This document shows positions 15,761-24,499 of a stretch of DNA of 52,194 nucleotides, one piece after another; the stretch's first letter is position 1; every line of letters begins with the position of its first letter. Both the position numbers and the translations under genes were made by a program. The notes under the pieces were generated by a model that made no database searches, was not told the DNA's origin, and was given only the letters and a program-made list of their open reading frames with translations. Source of the stretch: Leptolyngbya sp. Cla-17 (GTDB taxonomy: Bacteria; Cyanobacteriota; Cyanobacteriia; Leptolyngbyales; Leptolyngbyaceae); the NCBI RefSeq assembly GCF_016807185.1, contig NZ_JAEVYN010000008.1, positions 41,492 to 93,685 of the forward strand, in the 5' to 3' direction.

Positions 15761-15874
15761 ATGCATGACAAGCACAAAGAACTTTCAATCCAGCTTCCCC
15801 GTGATATTGAAACGTTGCAGCTACCCATCGCTGATCACCCGTCCGGAATCTGGAAACGGGATGAAGTAGATTAG
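15761..15874 (+). pseudogene. Short open frame, probable gene fragment
   Basis: 37 codons starting MHDKHKELSIQLPRDIETLQ and ending GIWKRDEVD. It directly abuts the intron stub in another frame and may be the 3' tail of a gene cut by the same rearrangement. No family recognised. Confidence 0.3.
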
Positions 15875-15909
15875 GATAGGCACTTTTCTTTTACTGGAGA
15901 ACTTCTGCG

Positions 15910-18807
15910 ATGCCCTCGCGCTTGAAGTCTACTGGTCTCACCATTGCAGCATTGGTGCTGTCTCTGACGGCTCCCCTACTTCCGACTGCTTACTCTCCAC
16001 TCCCTGTTTTTGCCCAGACTTCGACTAATTCGGCTTCTAAAGCAGAGGCAGATCGCCTTTTGCAGCAGGGAACTCAGCAATATGATATTAGCCAGTTTGA
16101 CGCTGCATTCCAGTCGTGGCAAAAATCTCTCCAAATTTACCGCGCCATTAAAGACCGACTTGGTGAAGGACAATCCCTGGGCGGTTTGGGACTTGCTTAC
16201 CATTCTCTGGGCAACTATGCCAAAGCCATTGAGTATCAAGAACAGCATTTAGCTGTCGCACGAGAAATCAAAAATCGTTTCGGTGAAGGAGCATCGCTAG
16301 GCAATCTGGGACTTGCTTACTATTCCTTAGGCAACTATGCCAAAGCCATTGAGTATCACGAACAGAGTTTAGCCGTCGCACGAGAAATCAAAAATCGTTT
16401 CGGCGAAGGACAATCGCTAGGCAATCTGGGACTTGCTTACTATTCCTTAGGCAACTATGCCAAAGCCATTGAGTATCACGAACAGAGTTTAGCCGTCGCA
16501 CGAGAAATCAAAAATCGTCTCGGCGAAGGAGCATCGCTAGGCAATCTGGGACTTGCTTACTATTCCTTAGGCAACTATGCCAAAGCCATTGAGTATCACG
16601 AACAGAGTTTAGCCGTCGCACGAGAAATCAAAGACCGGTTCGGTGAAGGAGCATCGCTAGGCAATCTGGGACTTGCTTACTATTCCTTAGGCAACTATGC
16701 CAAAGCCATTGAGTATCAAGAACAGAGTTTAGCTGTCGCACGAGAAATCAAAAATCGTTTCGGCGAAGGACAATCGCTAGGCAATCTGGGACTTGCTTAC
16801 TATTCCTTAGGCAACTATGCCAAAGCCATTGAGTATCAAGAACAGAGTTTAGCCGTCGCACGAGAAATCAAAGACCGGTTCGGTGAAGGAGCATCGCTAG
16901 GCAATCTGGGACTTGCTTACTATTCCTTAGGCAACTATGCCAAAGCCATTGAGTATCACGAACAGAGTTTAGCTGTCGCACGAGAAATCAAAAATCGTCT
17001 CGGCGAAGGACAATCGCTAGGCAATTTGGGACTGGCTTATGATTCTCTAGGCAACTATGCCAAAGCGATGGAGTATCAAGAACAGAGTTTAGCTGTCGCA
17101 CGAGAAATCAAAGACCGCGAGGGCGAGGGTCTTTGGCTCAGCAATCTGGGGATCACATTAGCAAAACAGCAACAACCGGAACTGGCGATCGTCTTCTACA
17201 AACAATCGGTCAGCGTTCGCGAAACCATTCGCGGAGACATTCGCAAACTACCGCGCGAGTCGCAAGAATCCTACACCCAAACCGTTGCAGGCACCTATCG
17301 CCGTCTCGCCGATCTGCTCCTTGCCCAAGGTCGCGTCTTAGAGGCACAGCAAGTTTTGGAACTGTTGAAAATCCAGGAACTACGCAACTATACCCGCGAC
17401 ACTCGTGCTGGTGGCGAAACTAAAGGCGCACCCCTGAATGCGATCGAAGCCCCTATCATTCCCCCCTTCGACAACCTGATCGCACTTGGCATCAAACTCA
17501 CCACCTGCGAACGCCAAAAACCCTACTGCGCCGATCGTGATCAACTCCTCAGCCAACGCAACCAAGCCACCGATCAATTTAGTCAACAAGCCGATCGGCT
17601 TCGCACTCTCGCCCGCCAAGGACGCGACAAAGACCCCGCCCAACTGCAACAAGAAGAACTCACCGTCGCCGCTTACAAAATTGTCCAGTCCCAACCCAAC
17701 ACCGTTCTGATTTATCCCCTTGTCCTCGAAGACAAACTCTGGCTCGTCTACGGACTTCAAGCAGGCAAACGAGGCGTGGTCTTCGCTAGCAAAGAAATTC
17801 CCGTCAGCCGCAAAGATCTCTCCGCCACCGTTACCCAATTTCGTCAACTGCTAGAAGACCCCAACAGCGATATCAAACAACTCCAGCAAACCAGCCAAAA
17901 ACTCTACGGCTGGCTGATTGCACCCTTGCGCCCCCAACTCGACGCTAACGGCATTCAAAATCTGGTGTTTTCCCTCGATCGCTCTACCCGCTATGTGCCG
18001 ATCTCCGCCCTCTACGACGGCAGTCAATACCTCGCTCAACGCTTCAGCCTCTCCACCATCCTCACCGCAGGCTTAACCGATACCCAAGATAAACTCTCCC
18101 CCAACCTCGCCGACAACGCTGTCCTCGGTCTAGGACTCTCCAACGCCGCCCCAGGCTTCCCCGCCTTACCCAATGTCGTCAACGAACTGAATGCGATCGT
18201 TCGCACCAACAAACCCAACTCCAAAGGTATTTTTCAAGGCACCGAACGGCTGAATGGCGACTTCAGTCTCAACGCCTTTAAAGACCTCCTCGACTACCGC
18301 ATTCTTCACATGGCGACTCACGGTAAATTCGACTCTGAAGATCCTGAAAAGTCCTTCCTCGTCCTCGGTGATGGCAATCACCTGAAGGTGACAGACATCA
18401 AAAAAATGAACGATCTGGGGGGCATTCATCTCGTTGTGCTATCTGCTTGTGAAACGGCACAGGGTGGCCCTGATAAAGAAGGGATTGAAGTGTCGGGTTT
18501 GAGCTATTACTTCCTGACCCAAAACGTAAAATCTGTAATGGCATCTCTTTGGAAAGTCAACGATGCTAGCACCAGCCAACTCATGCAGCAGTTTTACAAG
18601 AATCTGGCGACGGGCAAAATGAGCAAAGCCGCAGCCTTGCAAACAGCACAACTGTCCATGATCCAAGGAGAGGGCACTGCAACGGGGCAGTCTCGTGGTG
18701 ATAGCTTCAAATTGCCTTCCACGGATGGATCCAAACCATTGATCGCGCGTGACCTCCGCCATCCCTACTACTGGGCACCATTTATTCTCATTGGTAATGG
18801 GTTGTAA
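15910..18807 (+). CDS. Exported TPR-CHAT protease-like protein 1
   Basis: 965 residues. A signal peptide (about 1-35, LTIAALVLSLTAPLLPTAYS and PLPVFAQ) predicts export. Then come tetratricopeptide repeats: eight nearly identical 40-residue units (consensus LGLAYYSLGNYAKAIEYHEQ) plus a divergent ninth. The C-terminal CHAT domain is a caspase relative, with candidate catalytic His804 (HMATHGKF) and Cys847 (VVLSACETAQGG) and the family signature SVMASLWKVND. The family is known for peptidases triggered through TPR contacts, as in CRISPR-linked TPR-CHAT, but here the protein is exported and no CRISPR genes are present. TGGAGA precedes the ATG. The caspase gene follows after 47 bases, suggesting cotranscription. 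Confidence 0.92.
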   Translation: MPSRLKSTGLTIAALVLSLTAPLLPTAYSPLPVFAQTSTNSASKAEADRLLQQGTQQYDISQFDAAFQSWQKSLQIYRAIKDRLGEGQSLGGLGLAYHSLGNYAKAIEYQEQHLAVAREIKNRFGEGASLGNLGLAYYSLGNYAKAIEYHEQSLAVAREIKNRFGEGQSLGNLGLAYYSLGNYAKAIEYHEQSLAVAREIKNRLGEGASLGNLGLAYYSLGNYAKAIEYHEQSLAVAREIKDRFGEGASLGNLGLAYYSLGNYAKAIEYQEQSLAVAREIKNRFGEGQSLGNLGLAYYSLGNYAKAIEYQEQSLAVAREIKDRFGEGASLGNLGLAYYSLGNYAKAIEYHEQSLAVAREIKNRLGEGQSLGNLGLAYDSLGNYAKAMEYQEQSLAVAREIKDREGEGLWLSNLGITLAKQQQPELAIVFYKQSVSVRETIRGDIRKLPRESQESYTQTVAGTYRRLADLLLAQGRVLEAQQVLELLKIQELRNYTRDTRAGGETKGAPLNAIEAPIIPPFDNLIALGIKLTTCERQKPYCADRDQLLSQRNQATDQFSQQADRLRTLARQGRDKDPAQLQQEELTVAAYKIVQSQPNTVLIYPLVLEDKLWLVYGLQAGKRGVVFASKEIPVSRKDLSATVTQFRQLLEDPNSDIKQLQQTSQKLYGWLIAPLRPQLDANGIQNLVFSLDRSTRYVPISALYDGSQYLAQRFSLSTILTAGLTDTQDKLSPNLADNAVLGLGLSNAAPGFPALPNVVNELNAIVRTNKPNSKGIFQGTERLNGDFSLNAFKDLLDYRILHMATHGKFDSEDPEKSFLVLGDGNHLKVTDIKKMNDLGGIHLVVLSACETAQGGPDKEGIEVSGLSYYFLTQNVKSVMASLWKVNDASTSQLMQQFYKNLATGKMSKAAALQTAQLSMIQGEGTATGQSRGDSFKLPSTDGSKPLIARDLRHPYYWAPFILIGNGL
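16162..17121 (+). repeat. Eight tandem 120-bp repeats in TPR-CHAT 1
   Basis: Eight 120-base units, each starting at a GG(T/C)GAAGGA and differing at only a few positions, encode the TPR array. Near-identity at DNA level implies recent expansion or gene conversion. Copy number could vary between isolates or be mis-assembled from short reads. Confidence 0.9.
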
Positions 18808-18854
18808 ATCGAGATCGCCCACTCTCATCCGCTTTCCATTCATCGGAGTGTTTT

Positions 18855-21029
18855 ATGAAACGGCGTCAGTTATTGCAGGTTGGAGGCGGCACCATCGCGG
18901 CTCTGGGTGTGAATCAACTTGACCTTGAGCACAAAGCCTTTCAGTATGCCAAAGTGTTAGCGCAGGGCACCCCCCGTAAGCGGGCACTACTGGTTGGGAT
19001 TAACCAATACACAGGCATCAAAAAAGGCGAATGGCAACCGCTCAAGGGTGCGCTGAATGATGTTTATTTACAAAAGGAACTGCTCACTCTGCGCTTTGGG
19101 TTCTATCCCGATGACATTCGGGTTCTGACAGACAAAGCTGCCACCCGGAAGAACATCCTGGAAGCCTTTGAGTCTCATTTGATTGCAGCCGCCAAACCAG
19201 ATGATGTGGTGGTGTTCCATTTCTCAGGGCATGGCTCGAATGTGCTTGACCCCGACAAAGTGCATGATGATGGGCTGAGCGGTACTCTGGTTCCCTACGA
19301 CAACGACCTTCCCTTTGGGTATCCCAATGTGGGTGGCGAAGTGAATGACATTACCGCCGGGACACTGTTTTTGCTGATGGCAGCGCTCAAGCAGAAGGGC
19401 GTGACCAACGTCACGGTGGTGCTGGATAGCTGTTATGCCGGTGCGGGAGTGCGGGGCAATTTGATTGTGCGATCGCGGGACGGACACTTTGAACTGCGAG
19501 GCAATGAGCGCACCTCTAAGCTGACGATCGGACAGGAGGAACAGGACTATCAGGCACGCTGGTTGAAAGACCTGAACCTGCCCAAAGCGGACTGGCTCAA
19601 ATTACGCAAAGACCAGATCGCTAACGGTGTCGCTATTCTGGCAGCACAGCGCAATCAACAGGCGATCGATGCAGTGTTTGCGAACGACATTCATGCGGGC
19701 GTGTTTACCCATGCGTTAACCCGCTATCTGTGGCAGCAGACCCAAGCCCAGTCGTTGCAGGTGGTCATCAACGCGGCTCAGGCGAAGGCTGAGAAATTCC
19801 TCAAAACGGTGCCCAATTCACGGCTCCAAACGCCTTACTCTGAAGTGGCACCGGGTACTGGGAACGACCAGAAAAGCATCTATTTCACACCGTTTGAAAC
19901 CACCGGGTCGGCGGATGCGGTGATTACAAAAGTGAATGGAAAACAGGTCAAGGTCTTGCTGACGGTTGATCCAAACAGCGTGGAAGCATTAGGTCGGGGT
20001 GCCGAGTTGAAATTGGTCGATGCCAAGGGAGCGGAAAAAGGAATTCTGCAAATTACATCACGGGACAAACTGGAGGCTCAGGGTACTCTTCTGCTTAAAG
20101 GTTCAGCCACGGTTGCTCCGGGAGAGGTGTTGCAGGAACAGATCCGCGCCATTCCTAAAGATGTGACGCTGCGAGTTGGACTCGATCGCTCCCTCGGTTC
20201 AGAGATGGAAACGGCGAAGCGATCGCTACAGGCAGTTCCACGCATGGAGGCCCTGCCACTCTTACAACAGGAAGTTCATATCATCCTGGCACGCAAAGAG
20301 GGCCGCATCAGGCTGTTTTCCCCTGGACTCGATCCACTGCCAGAACCGCCTGGACCTGTTGGGGAAACAGTGACAGCAGCCGTGGAGCGGTTGCGAACGA
20401 AGTTCAATTTGCTACTGGCGGCGCGGGTTTTAAAACTGATGCTAAATACCAGTACTTCCCGGTTGAAGGTGAGTGCAGCAGTGCGGGTGGGAGATTCGAG
20501 AGAGATTCTAGCGCAGGCATTTACCGTGCGGGGAGGAGGGCAACCGCTGCAAACGCTTCAGAGTTCTGATAGCTCGGTGCAGCCGCTTGCTGGATTAAAA
20601 GTAGGACAAAAGCTGCAAATTGTGGTGCAAAACCAGGAAGCGCGTGAGCTTTACGTTGGGATTGTGCTGTTCAGTCCCGATGGGTCGGTCTTGCCCCTTG
20701 TCGAACAAGTTTCTCCAGCAGGTCAGGAGGTGCGGTTTCCGCCGCAGGGTGCGATCGAACTACAGCCACCTTTGGGCATTGCCGAAATTTTGGTGATCGC
20801 GAGTACGGTTTCGCTGGAAAAGGCGTTGACTGCTTTGGCTGCCTTACGCAACCCGCAGTCGGACTCACGTCGGGGCGAAGCAACGGTGGATGGGGTCTCT
20901 CAACTGCTGGAGGATCTGGATGCAGGCACTCGTGGGGCAGCTCAATCAACGTCATCAACGTCAAACGTGCGCCTGGTGGATACGCGCCAGATGGCAGCAC
21001 TGTCCATTGGATTTGAAATTGTGGATTAA
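18855..21029 (+). CDS. Exported caspase-like (C14) protein with DUF4384-like C-terminus
   Basis: 724 residues. The N-terminus MKRRQLLQVGGGTIAALG has a twin-arginine-like motif, so Tat export is possible. The caspase domain (about 40-300) has the dyad His126 (FHFSGHGSN) and Cys193 (VVLDSCYAGAG) and the opening KRALLVGINQY. The C-terminal ~150 residues (LKVGQKLQIVVQNQEARELY, VGIVLFSPDGSVLPL) match the DUF4384 type often fused to cyanobacterial orthocaspases. CGGAG precedes the ATG. It stands between two TPR-CHAT genes; an active caspase-fold protease next to CHAT proteases suggests a proteolytic relay, which is inference. Confidence 0.9.
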   Translation: MKRRQLLQVGGGTIAALGVNQLDLEHKAFQYAKVLAQGTPRKRALLVGINQYTGIKKGEWQPLKGALNDVYLQKELLTLRFGFYPDDIRVLTDKAATRKNILEAFESHLIAAAKPDDVVVFHFSGHGSNVLDPDKVHDDGLSGTLVPYDNDLPFGYPNVGGEVNDITAGTLFLLMAALKQKGVTNVTVVLDSCYAGAGVRGNLIVRSRDGHFELRGNERTSKLTIGQEEQDYQARWLKDLNLPKADWLKLRKDQIANGVAILAAQRNQQAIDAVFANDIHAGVFTHALTRYLWQQTQAQSLQVVINAAQAKAEKFLKTVPNSRLQTPYSEVAPGTGNDQKSIYFTPFETTGSADAVITKVNGKQVKVLLTVDPNSVEALGRGAELKLVDAKGAEKGILQITSRDKLEAQGTLLLKGSATVAPGEVLQEQIRAIPKDVTLRVGLDRSLGSEMETAKRSLQAVPRMEALPLLQQEVHIILARKEGRIRLFSPGLDPLPEPPGPVGETVTAAVERLRTKFNLLLAARVLKLMLNTSTSRLKVSAAVRVGDSREILAQAFTVRGGGQPLQTLQSSDSSVQPLAGLKVGQKLQIVVQNQEARELYVGIVLFSPDGSVLPLVEQVSPAGQEVRFPPQGAIELQPPLGIAEILVIASTVSLEKALTALAALRNPQSDSRRGEATVDGVSQLLEDLDAGTRGAAQSTSSTSNVRLVDTRQMAALSIGFEIVD

Positions 21030-21039
21030 GTGCTTGCAC

Positions 21040-21170
21040 TTCAAAGAGTTTGAAGGTTCATCAGTAAACCTCAAAGTATCATCGCTGAACCTGAGAACAT
21101 CATCGTTGATGATTGAAGGACGGTCGTTGAGTGTTGGAACATCATCGAAGCTCCAGGCACTATCACTGCA
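21040..21170. repeat. Degenerate 21-nt tandem repeats, array 1
   Basis: Six or so 21-base units follow the caspase gene, for example TCAAAGTATCATCGCTGAACC and TTGGAACATCATCGAAGCTC. Related units recur at 24190-24400. Read in one frame they give a heptad pattern (KVSSLNL, RTSSLMI), but no start or ribosome site supports a gene. Confidence 0.6.
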
Positions 21171-21290
21171 TGGTTTAACAAACGTCAGCTCTGATGGGGC
21201 AACTCCGGAGATAGGGACTCAAGGGTTGTATTTCTCCTTAAGCTAGACAATAGCTTGGAGAATGCGTTATCAGCCCCCAATTGCTAAACA

Positions 21291-24182
21291 ATGCCACATA
21301 CCCTTAAAGTTCTACGCACTCTCACGATTGCACTGCTCTTGTCTCCAACAGTGCTCCTACTCTCCACACCCTACACCCCAATCCTTGCCCAAGCATCATC
21401 AAACCAGACCCGTAAAGATGAAGCTGAACAGTTAAATCAGCAGGGAATGCAGCAGTATCGACAGGCAGAGTACCGCAAAGCGCTTGAATCGTTTCAAAAA
21501 GCGTTTGCCATGTATCAGGAAATTGGTGACCGATCGGGTGAGGGCACCACGCTCAACAATATTGGGTTAATTTACTCCAGGTTGGGGCAGTATTCTAAAG
21601 CGTTGGAGTTCTATCAGCAAGCCTTAGTCATCAGCAAGGAAATTGGTGACCGATCAGGTGAGGGCACCACGCTCAACAATATTGGGTTCATTTATTCCAG
21701 GCTGGGGCAGTATTCCAAAGCGTTGGAGTTCTATCAGCAAGCCTTAGCGATTCTTAAGGCCATCGGTGACCGATCGGGTGAGGGCACCATGCTCAACAAT
21801 ATTGGGTTCATTTACGACAGGCTGGGGCAGTATTCCAAAGCGTTGGAGTTCTATCAGCAAGCCTTAGCGATTCGCAAGGAAATTGGTAACCGCTCGGGCG
21901 AGGGCATCACGCTCAACAATATTGGGTTCATTTACGACAGGCTGGGGCAGTATTCCAAAGCGTTGGAGTTCTATCAGCAAGCCTTAGCGATTCTTAAGGC
22001 CCTTGGTGACCGCTCGGGTGAGGGCACCATGCTCAACAATATTGGGGGAATTTACAACAGACTGGGGCAGTATTCCAAAGCGTTGGAGTTCTATCAGCAA
22101 GCCTTAGCGATTCGCAAGGCCCTTGGTGACCGCTCGGGCGAAGGTGGTTCGCTCAACAATATTGGGTTCATTTACGACAGGCTGGGGCAGTATTCTAAAG
22201 CGTTGGAGTTCTATCAGCAAGCCTTAGCGATTCTCAAGGTCATTGGTGACCGCTCGGGCGAGGGCACCACGCTCAACAATATTGGGTTAATTTATTTCAG
22301 GCTGGGGCAGTATTCCAAAGCGTTGGAGTTCTATCAGCAAGCCTTAGCGATTCTCAAGGTCATTGGTGACCACTCGGGCGAGGGCACCACGCTCAACAAT
22401 ATTGGGGGAATTTACGACAGGCTGGGGCAGTATTCCAAAGCGTTGGAGTTCTATCAGCAAGCCTTAGCGATTCTCAAGGCCATTGGTGACCGCTCGGGTG
22501 AGGGCACCACGCTCAACAATATTGGCAATTTGCTGGATGCTCAGAAACAATCCGAGTTGGCAATTGTATTTCTCAAACAATCCGTCAGCACCTTTGAAAC
22601 AATTCGGCAAGATCTGCGAGTGCTGCCGAATGAGCAACAAGAGTCTTACACCAAAACAGTGGCAGACACCTATCGTCAACTGGCTGACCTGTTGCTAAAA
22701 CAAGATCGGGTATTGGAAGCACAGCAAGTGTTAGACCTGCTCAAAATTCAAGAGCTGAATGATTACCTGCGCAACGTACGGGGTGGAAGGCAACCTCTGT
22801 ATGAGTTGCCGCCCGAACAGGCAATCTTGAAAAAGTACAACGAACTGCAAAAGACCGCGATTCAGTTGGGGCAAGAATTGACAGCCCTGCGAAAGCTTCC
22901 AGAAGCAAGCCGCACCTCTGCCCAACAGCAGCACATTGCCAAACTGGTCAAGCTCCAGGACGACCTGAACCAGCAGTTCAACGGCTTTACAGAACGAGGC
23001 GATGTCGTCGCACTGGTCAAGCAACTCACTCCCACCGTGCTGCGGCAAACTGTAGACCTGACTCAACTCGATGCCCTCCGCAACGATTTGCGCCAGCTCA
23101 ATGCCGTTTTGCTCTATCCCCTCGTGCTAGAAGACCGCTTGGAACTGGTGATTACTACACCCGATTCGCCTCCCCTACGTCGCACCGTCAACGTCAAACG
23201 AGAGGAACTGAACGCCGCCATTGTTGAATTCCGTCGTGCCCTGCAAGATCCAAGCAGGGATGCCAAAGTGCCTGCCCAAAAGCTTTACACCTGGCTAATC
23301 AAACCACTGGAAGCAGATCTGAAACAGGCAAACGCGAAAACCATCATTTATGCCCCCGATGGGCAGTTGCGCTATATTCCCCTGCAAGCGCTGTATGACG
23401 GTCAGCAGTGGCTAGTCCAACGCTACGGCATCAACAACATCACCGCTCGATCATTCACCGAGTTCAAAACCCAACCCAATAAACAGCCCTATGTGCTGGC
23501 AGGTGCCTTTACCACGGGTCAATATCGCTTTCAAGTGGGCGATCGCCAGGTCTCCTTCAAGGGCTTACCCTTCGCCGGAAAAGAGGTGGACGCCCTCGCC
23601 ACACTGCTGCCGAACACTAAAAAACTCGTGGACAAGTTATTCAGCCGCGATGCCACCACCACCCAAATGAATGAGTTCAATGTGGTGCATCTGGCAACCC
23701 ATGCGAGTTTCGTCCCCGGCACTGCTGCCAACTCGTTCATCGTCTTTGGTAATGGCGATAAAGCCACCCTCAAAGACATCGAAAGCTGGTCATTGGACAA
23801 TGTGGATCTGGTCGTGCTGAGTGCCTGTGAAACGGGTTTAGGTGGCAAATTCGGCAACGGCGAAGAGATTTTAGGGCTGGGTTATCAGTTTCAAAATCGA
23901 GGAGCCAAAGCGGCGATCGCTTCGCTCTGGTCAGTCGATGATGGTGGCACCCAGGAGTTGATGAATGCTTTTTACACCGCGCTCAAGCAGGGAAACATCA
24001 CCAAAGCCGAAGCGCTACAAAAAGCCCAGCTTGCCATGATCCAAAATGGGAGTAGTGGCACCGGGAAGCGCGGCGACAGCTTCAAGTTGCCAGCCACCGA
24101 TGGTTCCAAGCCTGCCATTTCCCGTAACCCTAGCCATCCCTACTACTGGGCACCGTTTATTTTGATTGGTAACGGATTGTAA
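21291..24182 (+). CDS. Exported TPR-CHAT protease-like protein 2
   Basis: 963 residues. Signal peptide at about 1-33 (LTIALLLSPTVLLLSTPYTP, ILAQ). Eight 40-residue TPR units (core RLGQYSKALEFYQQALAI) are followed by a divergent unit and a helical linker. The C-terminal CHAT domain has His804 (VVHLATHASF) and Cys846 (VVLSACETGLGG) and AAIASLWSVDDGGTQ. It differs more from the other two in the linker (no tandem Cys motif ECQKPYC-like) and ends with the shared YYWAPFILIGNGL. No ribosome site is obvious before the ATG at 21291. A 260-base gap with 21-nt repeats separates it from the caspase gene, so it may have its own promoter. Confidence 0.92.
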   Translation: MPHTLKVLRTLTIALLLSPTVLLLSTPYTPILAQASSNQTRKDEAEQLNQQGMQQYRQAEYRKALESFQKAFAMYQEIGDRSGEGTTLNNIGLIYSRLGQYSKALEFYQQALVISKEIGDRSGEGTTLNNIGFIYSRLGQYSKALEFYQQALAILKAIGDRSGEGTMLNNIGFIYDRLGQYSKALEFYQQALAIRKEIGNRSGEGITLNNIGFIYDRLGQYSKALEFYQQALAILKALGDRSGEGTMLNNIGGIYNRLGQYSKALEFYQQALAIRKALGDRSGEGGSLNNIGFIYDRLGQYSKALEFYQQALAILKVIGDRSGEGTTLNNIGLIYFRLGQYSKALEFYQQALAILKVIGDHSGEGTTLNNIGGIYDRLGQYSKALEFYQQALAILKAIGDRSGEGTTLNNIGNLLDAQKQSELAIVFLKQSVSTFETIRQDLRVLPNEQQESYTKTVADTYRQLADLLLKQDRVLEAQQVLDLLKIQELNDYLRNVRGGRQPLYELPPEQAILKKYNELQKTAIQLGQELTALRKLPEASRTSAQQQHIAKLVKLQDDLNQQFNGFTERGDVVALVKQLTPTVLRQTVDLTQLDALRNDLRQLNAVLLYPLVLEDRLELVITTPDSPPLRRTVNVKREELNAAIVEFRRALQDPSRDAKVPAQKLYTWLIKPLEADLKQANAKTIIYAPDGQLRYIPLQALYDGQQWLVQRYGINNITARSFTEFKTQPNKQPYVLAGAFTTGQYRFQVGDRQVSFKGLPFAGKEVDALATLLPNTKKLVDKLFSRDATTTQMNEFNVVHLATHASFVPGTAANSFIVFGNGDKATLKDIESWSLDNVDLVVLSACETGLGGKFGNGEEILGLGYQFQNRGAKAAIASLWSVDDGGTQELMNAFYTALKQGNITKAEALQKAQLAMIQNGSSGTGKRGDSFKLPATDGSKPAISRNPSHPYYWAPFILIGNGL
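21537..22496 (+). repeat. Eight tandem 120-bp repeats in TPR-CHAT 2
   Basis: 120-base units beginning GGTGAGGGCACC encode the TPR array of CHAT 2. They are highly similar to each other but unrelated in exact sequence to the arrays in CHAT 1 and CHAT 3, so each array expanded on its own. Confidence 0.88.
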
Positions 24183-24186
24183 AGGG

Positions 24187-24400
24187 GATTAATGTCGCCC
24201 GTGAAGCTCCAACAGTCATCGGTGAAGCTTGAAGCAAGGTCAGTGTTGTTTAAATACTTGTGATTGAGTGTTTGAGCCTCGTCAACGAATAGTTGAACCT
24301 AACAGTTGAGTCTTTGCATCTCGTCGGCGAGTCTTGGAACCTCATCAACAAATGGTTGAACCTTGTAATTGAGTCTTTAAGCTTTATCAATATCAATGAC
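24187..24400. repeat. Degenerate 21-nt tandem repeats, array 2
   Basis: About ten 21-base units fill most of the gap between CHAT 2 and CHAT 3, for example TCGTCGGCGAGTCTTGGAAC, TCATCAACAAATGGTTGAAC and TTGTAATTGAGTCTTTAAGC. They resemble array 1 (21040-21170) in period and in the TCATC...TTGAACC core. Function unknown. Confidence 0.6.
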
Positions 24401-24499
24401 TTGAAACTCCCGGAAATAGTCTCTCAAGGAGTGTAGTCTTTCTCTAGACTAAAGCATAAGTCAGGACATGCAGTCATTTGCCCCCTTGCCTGAACACTA

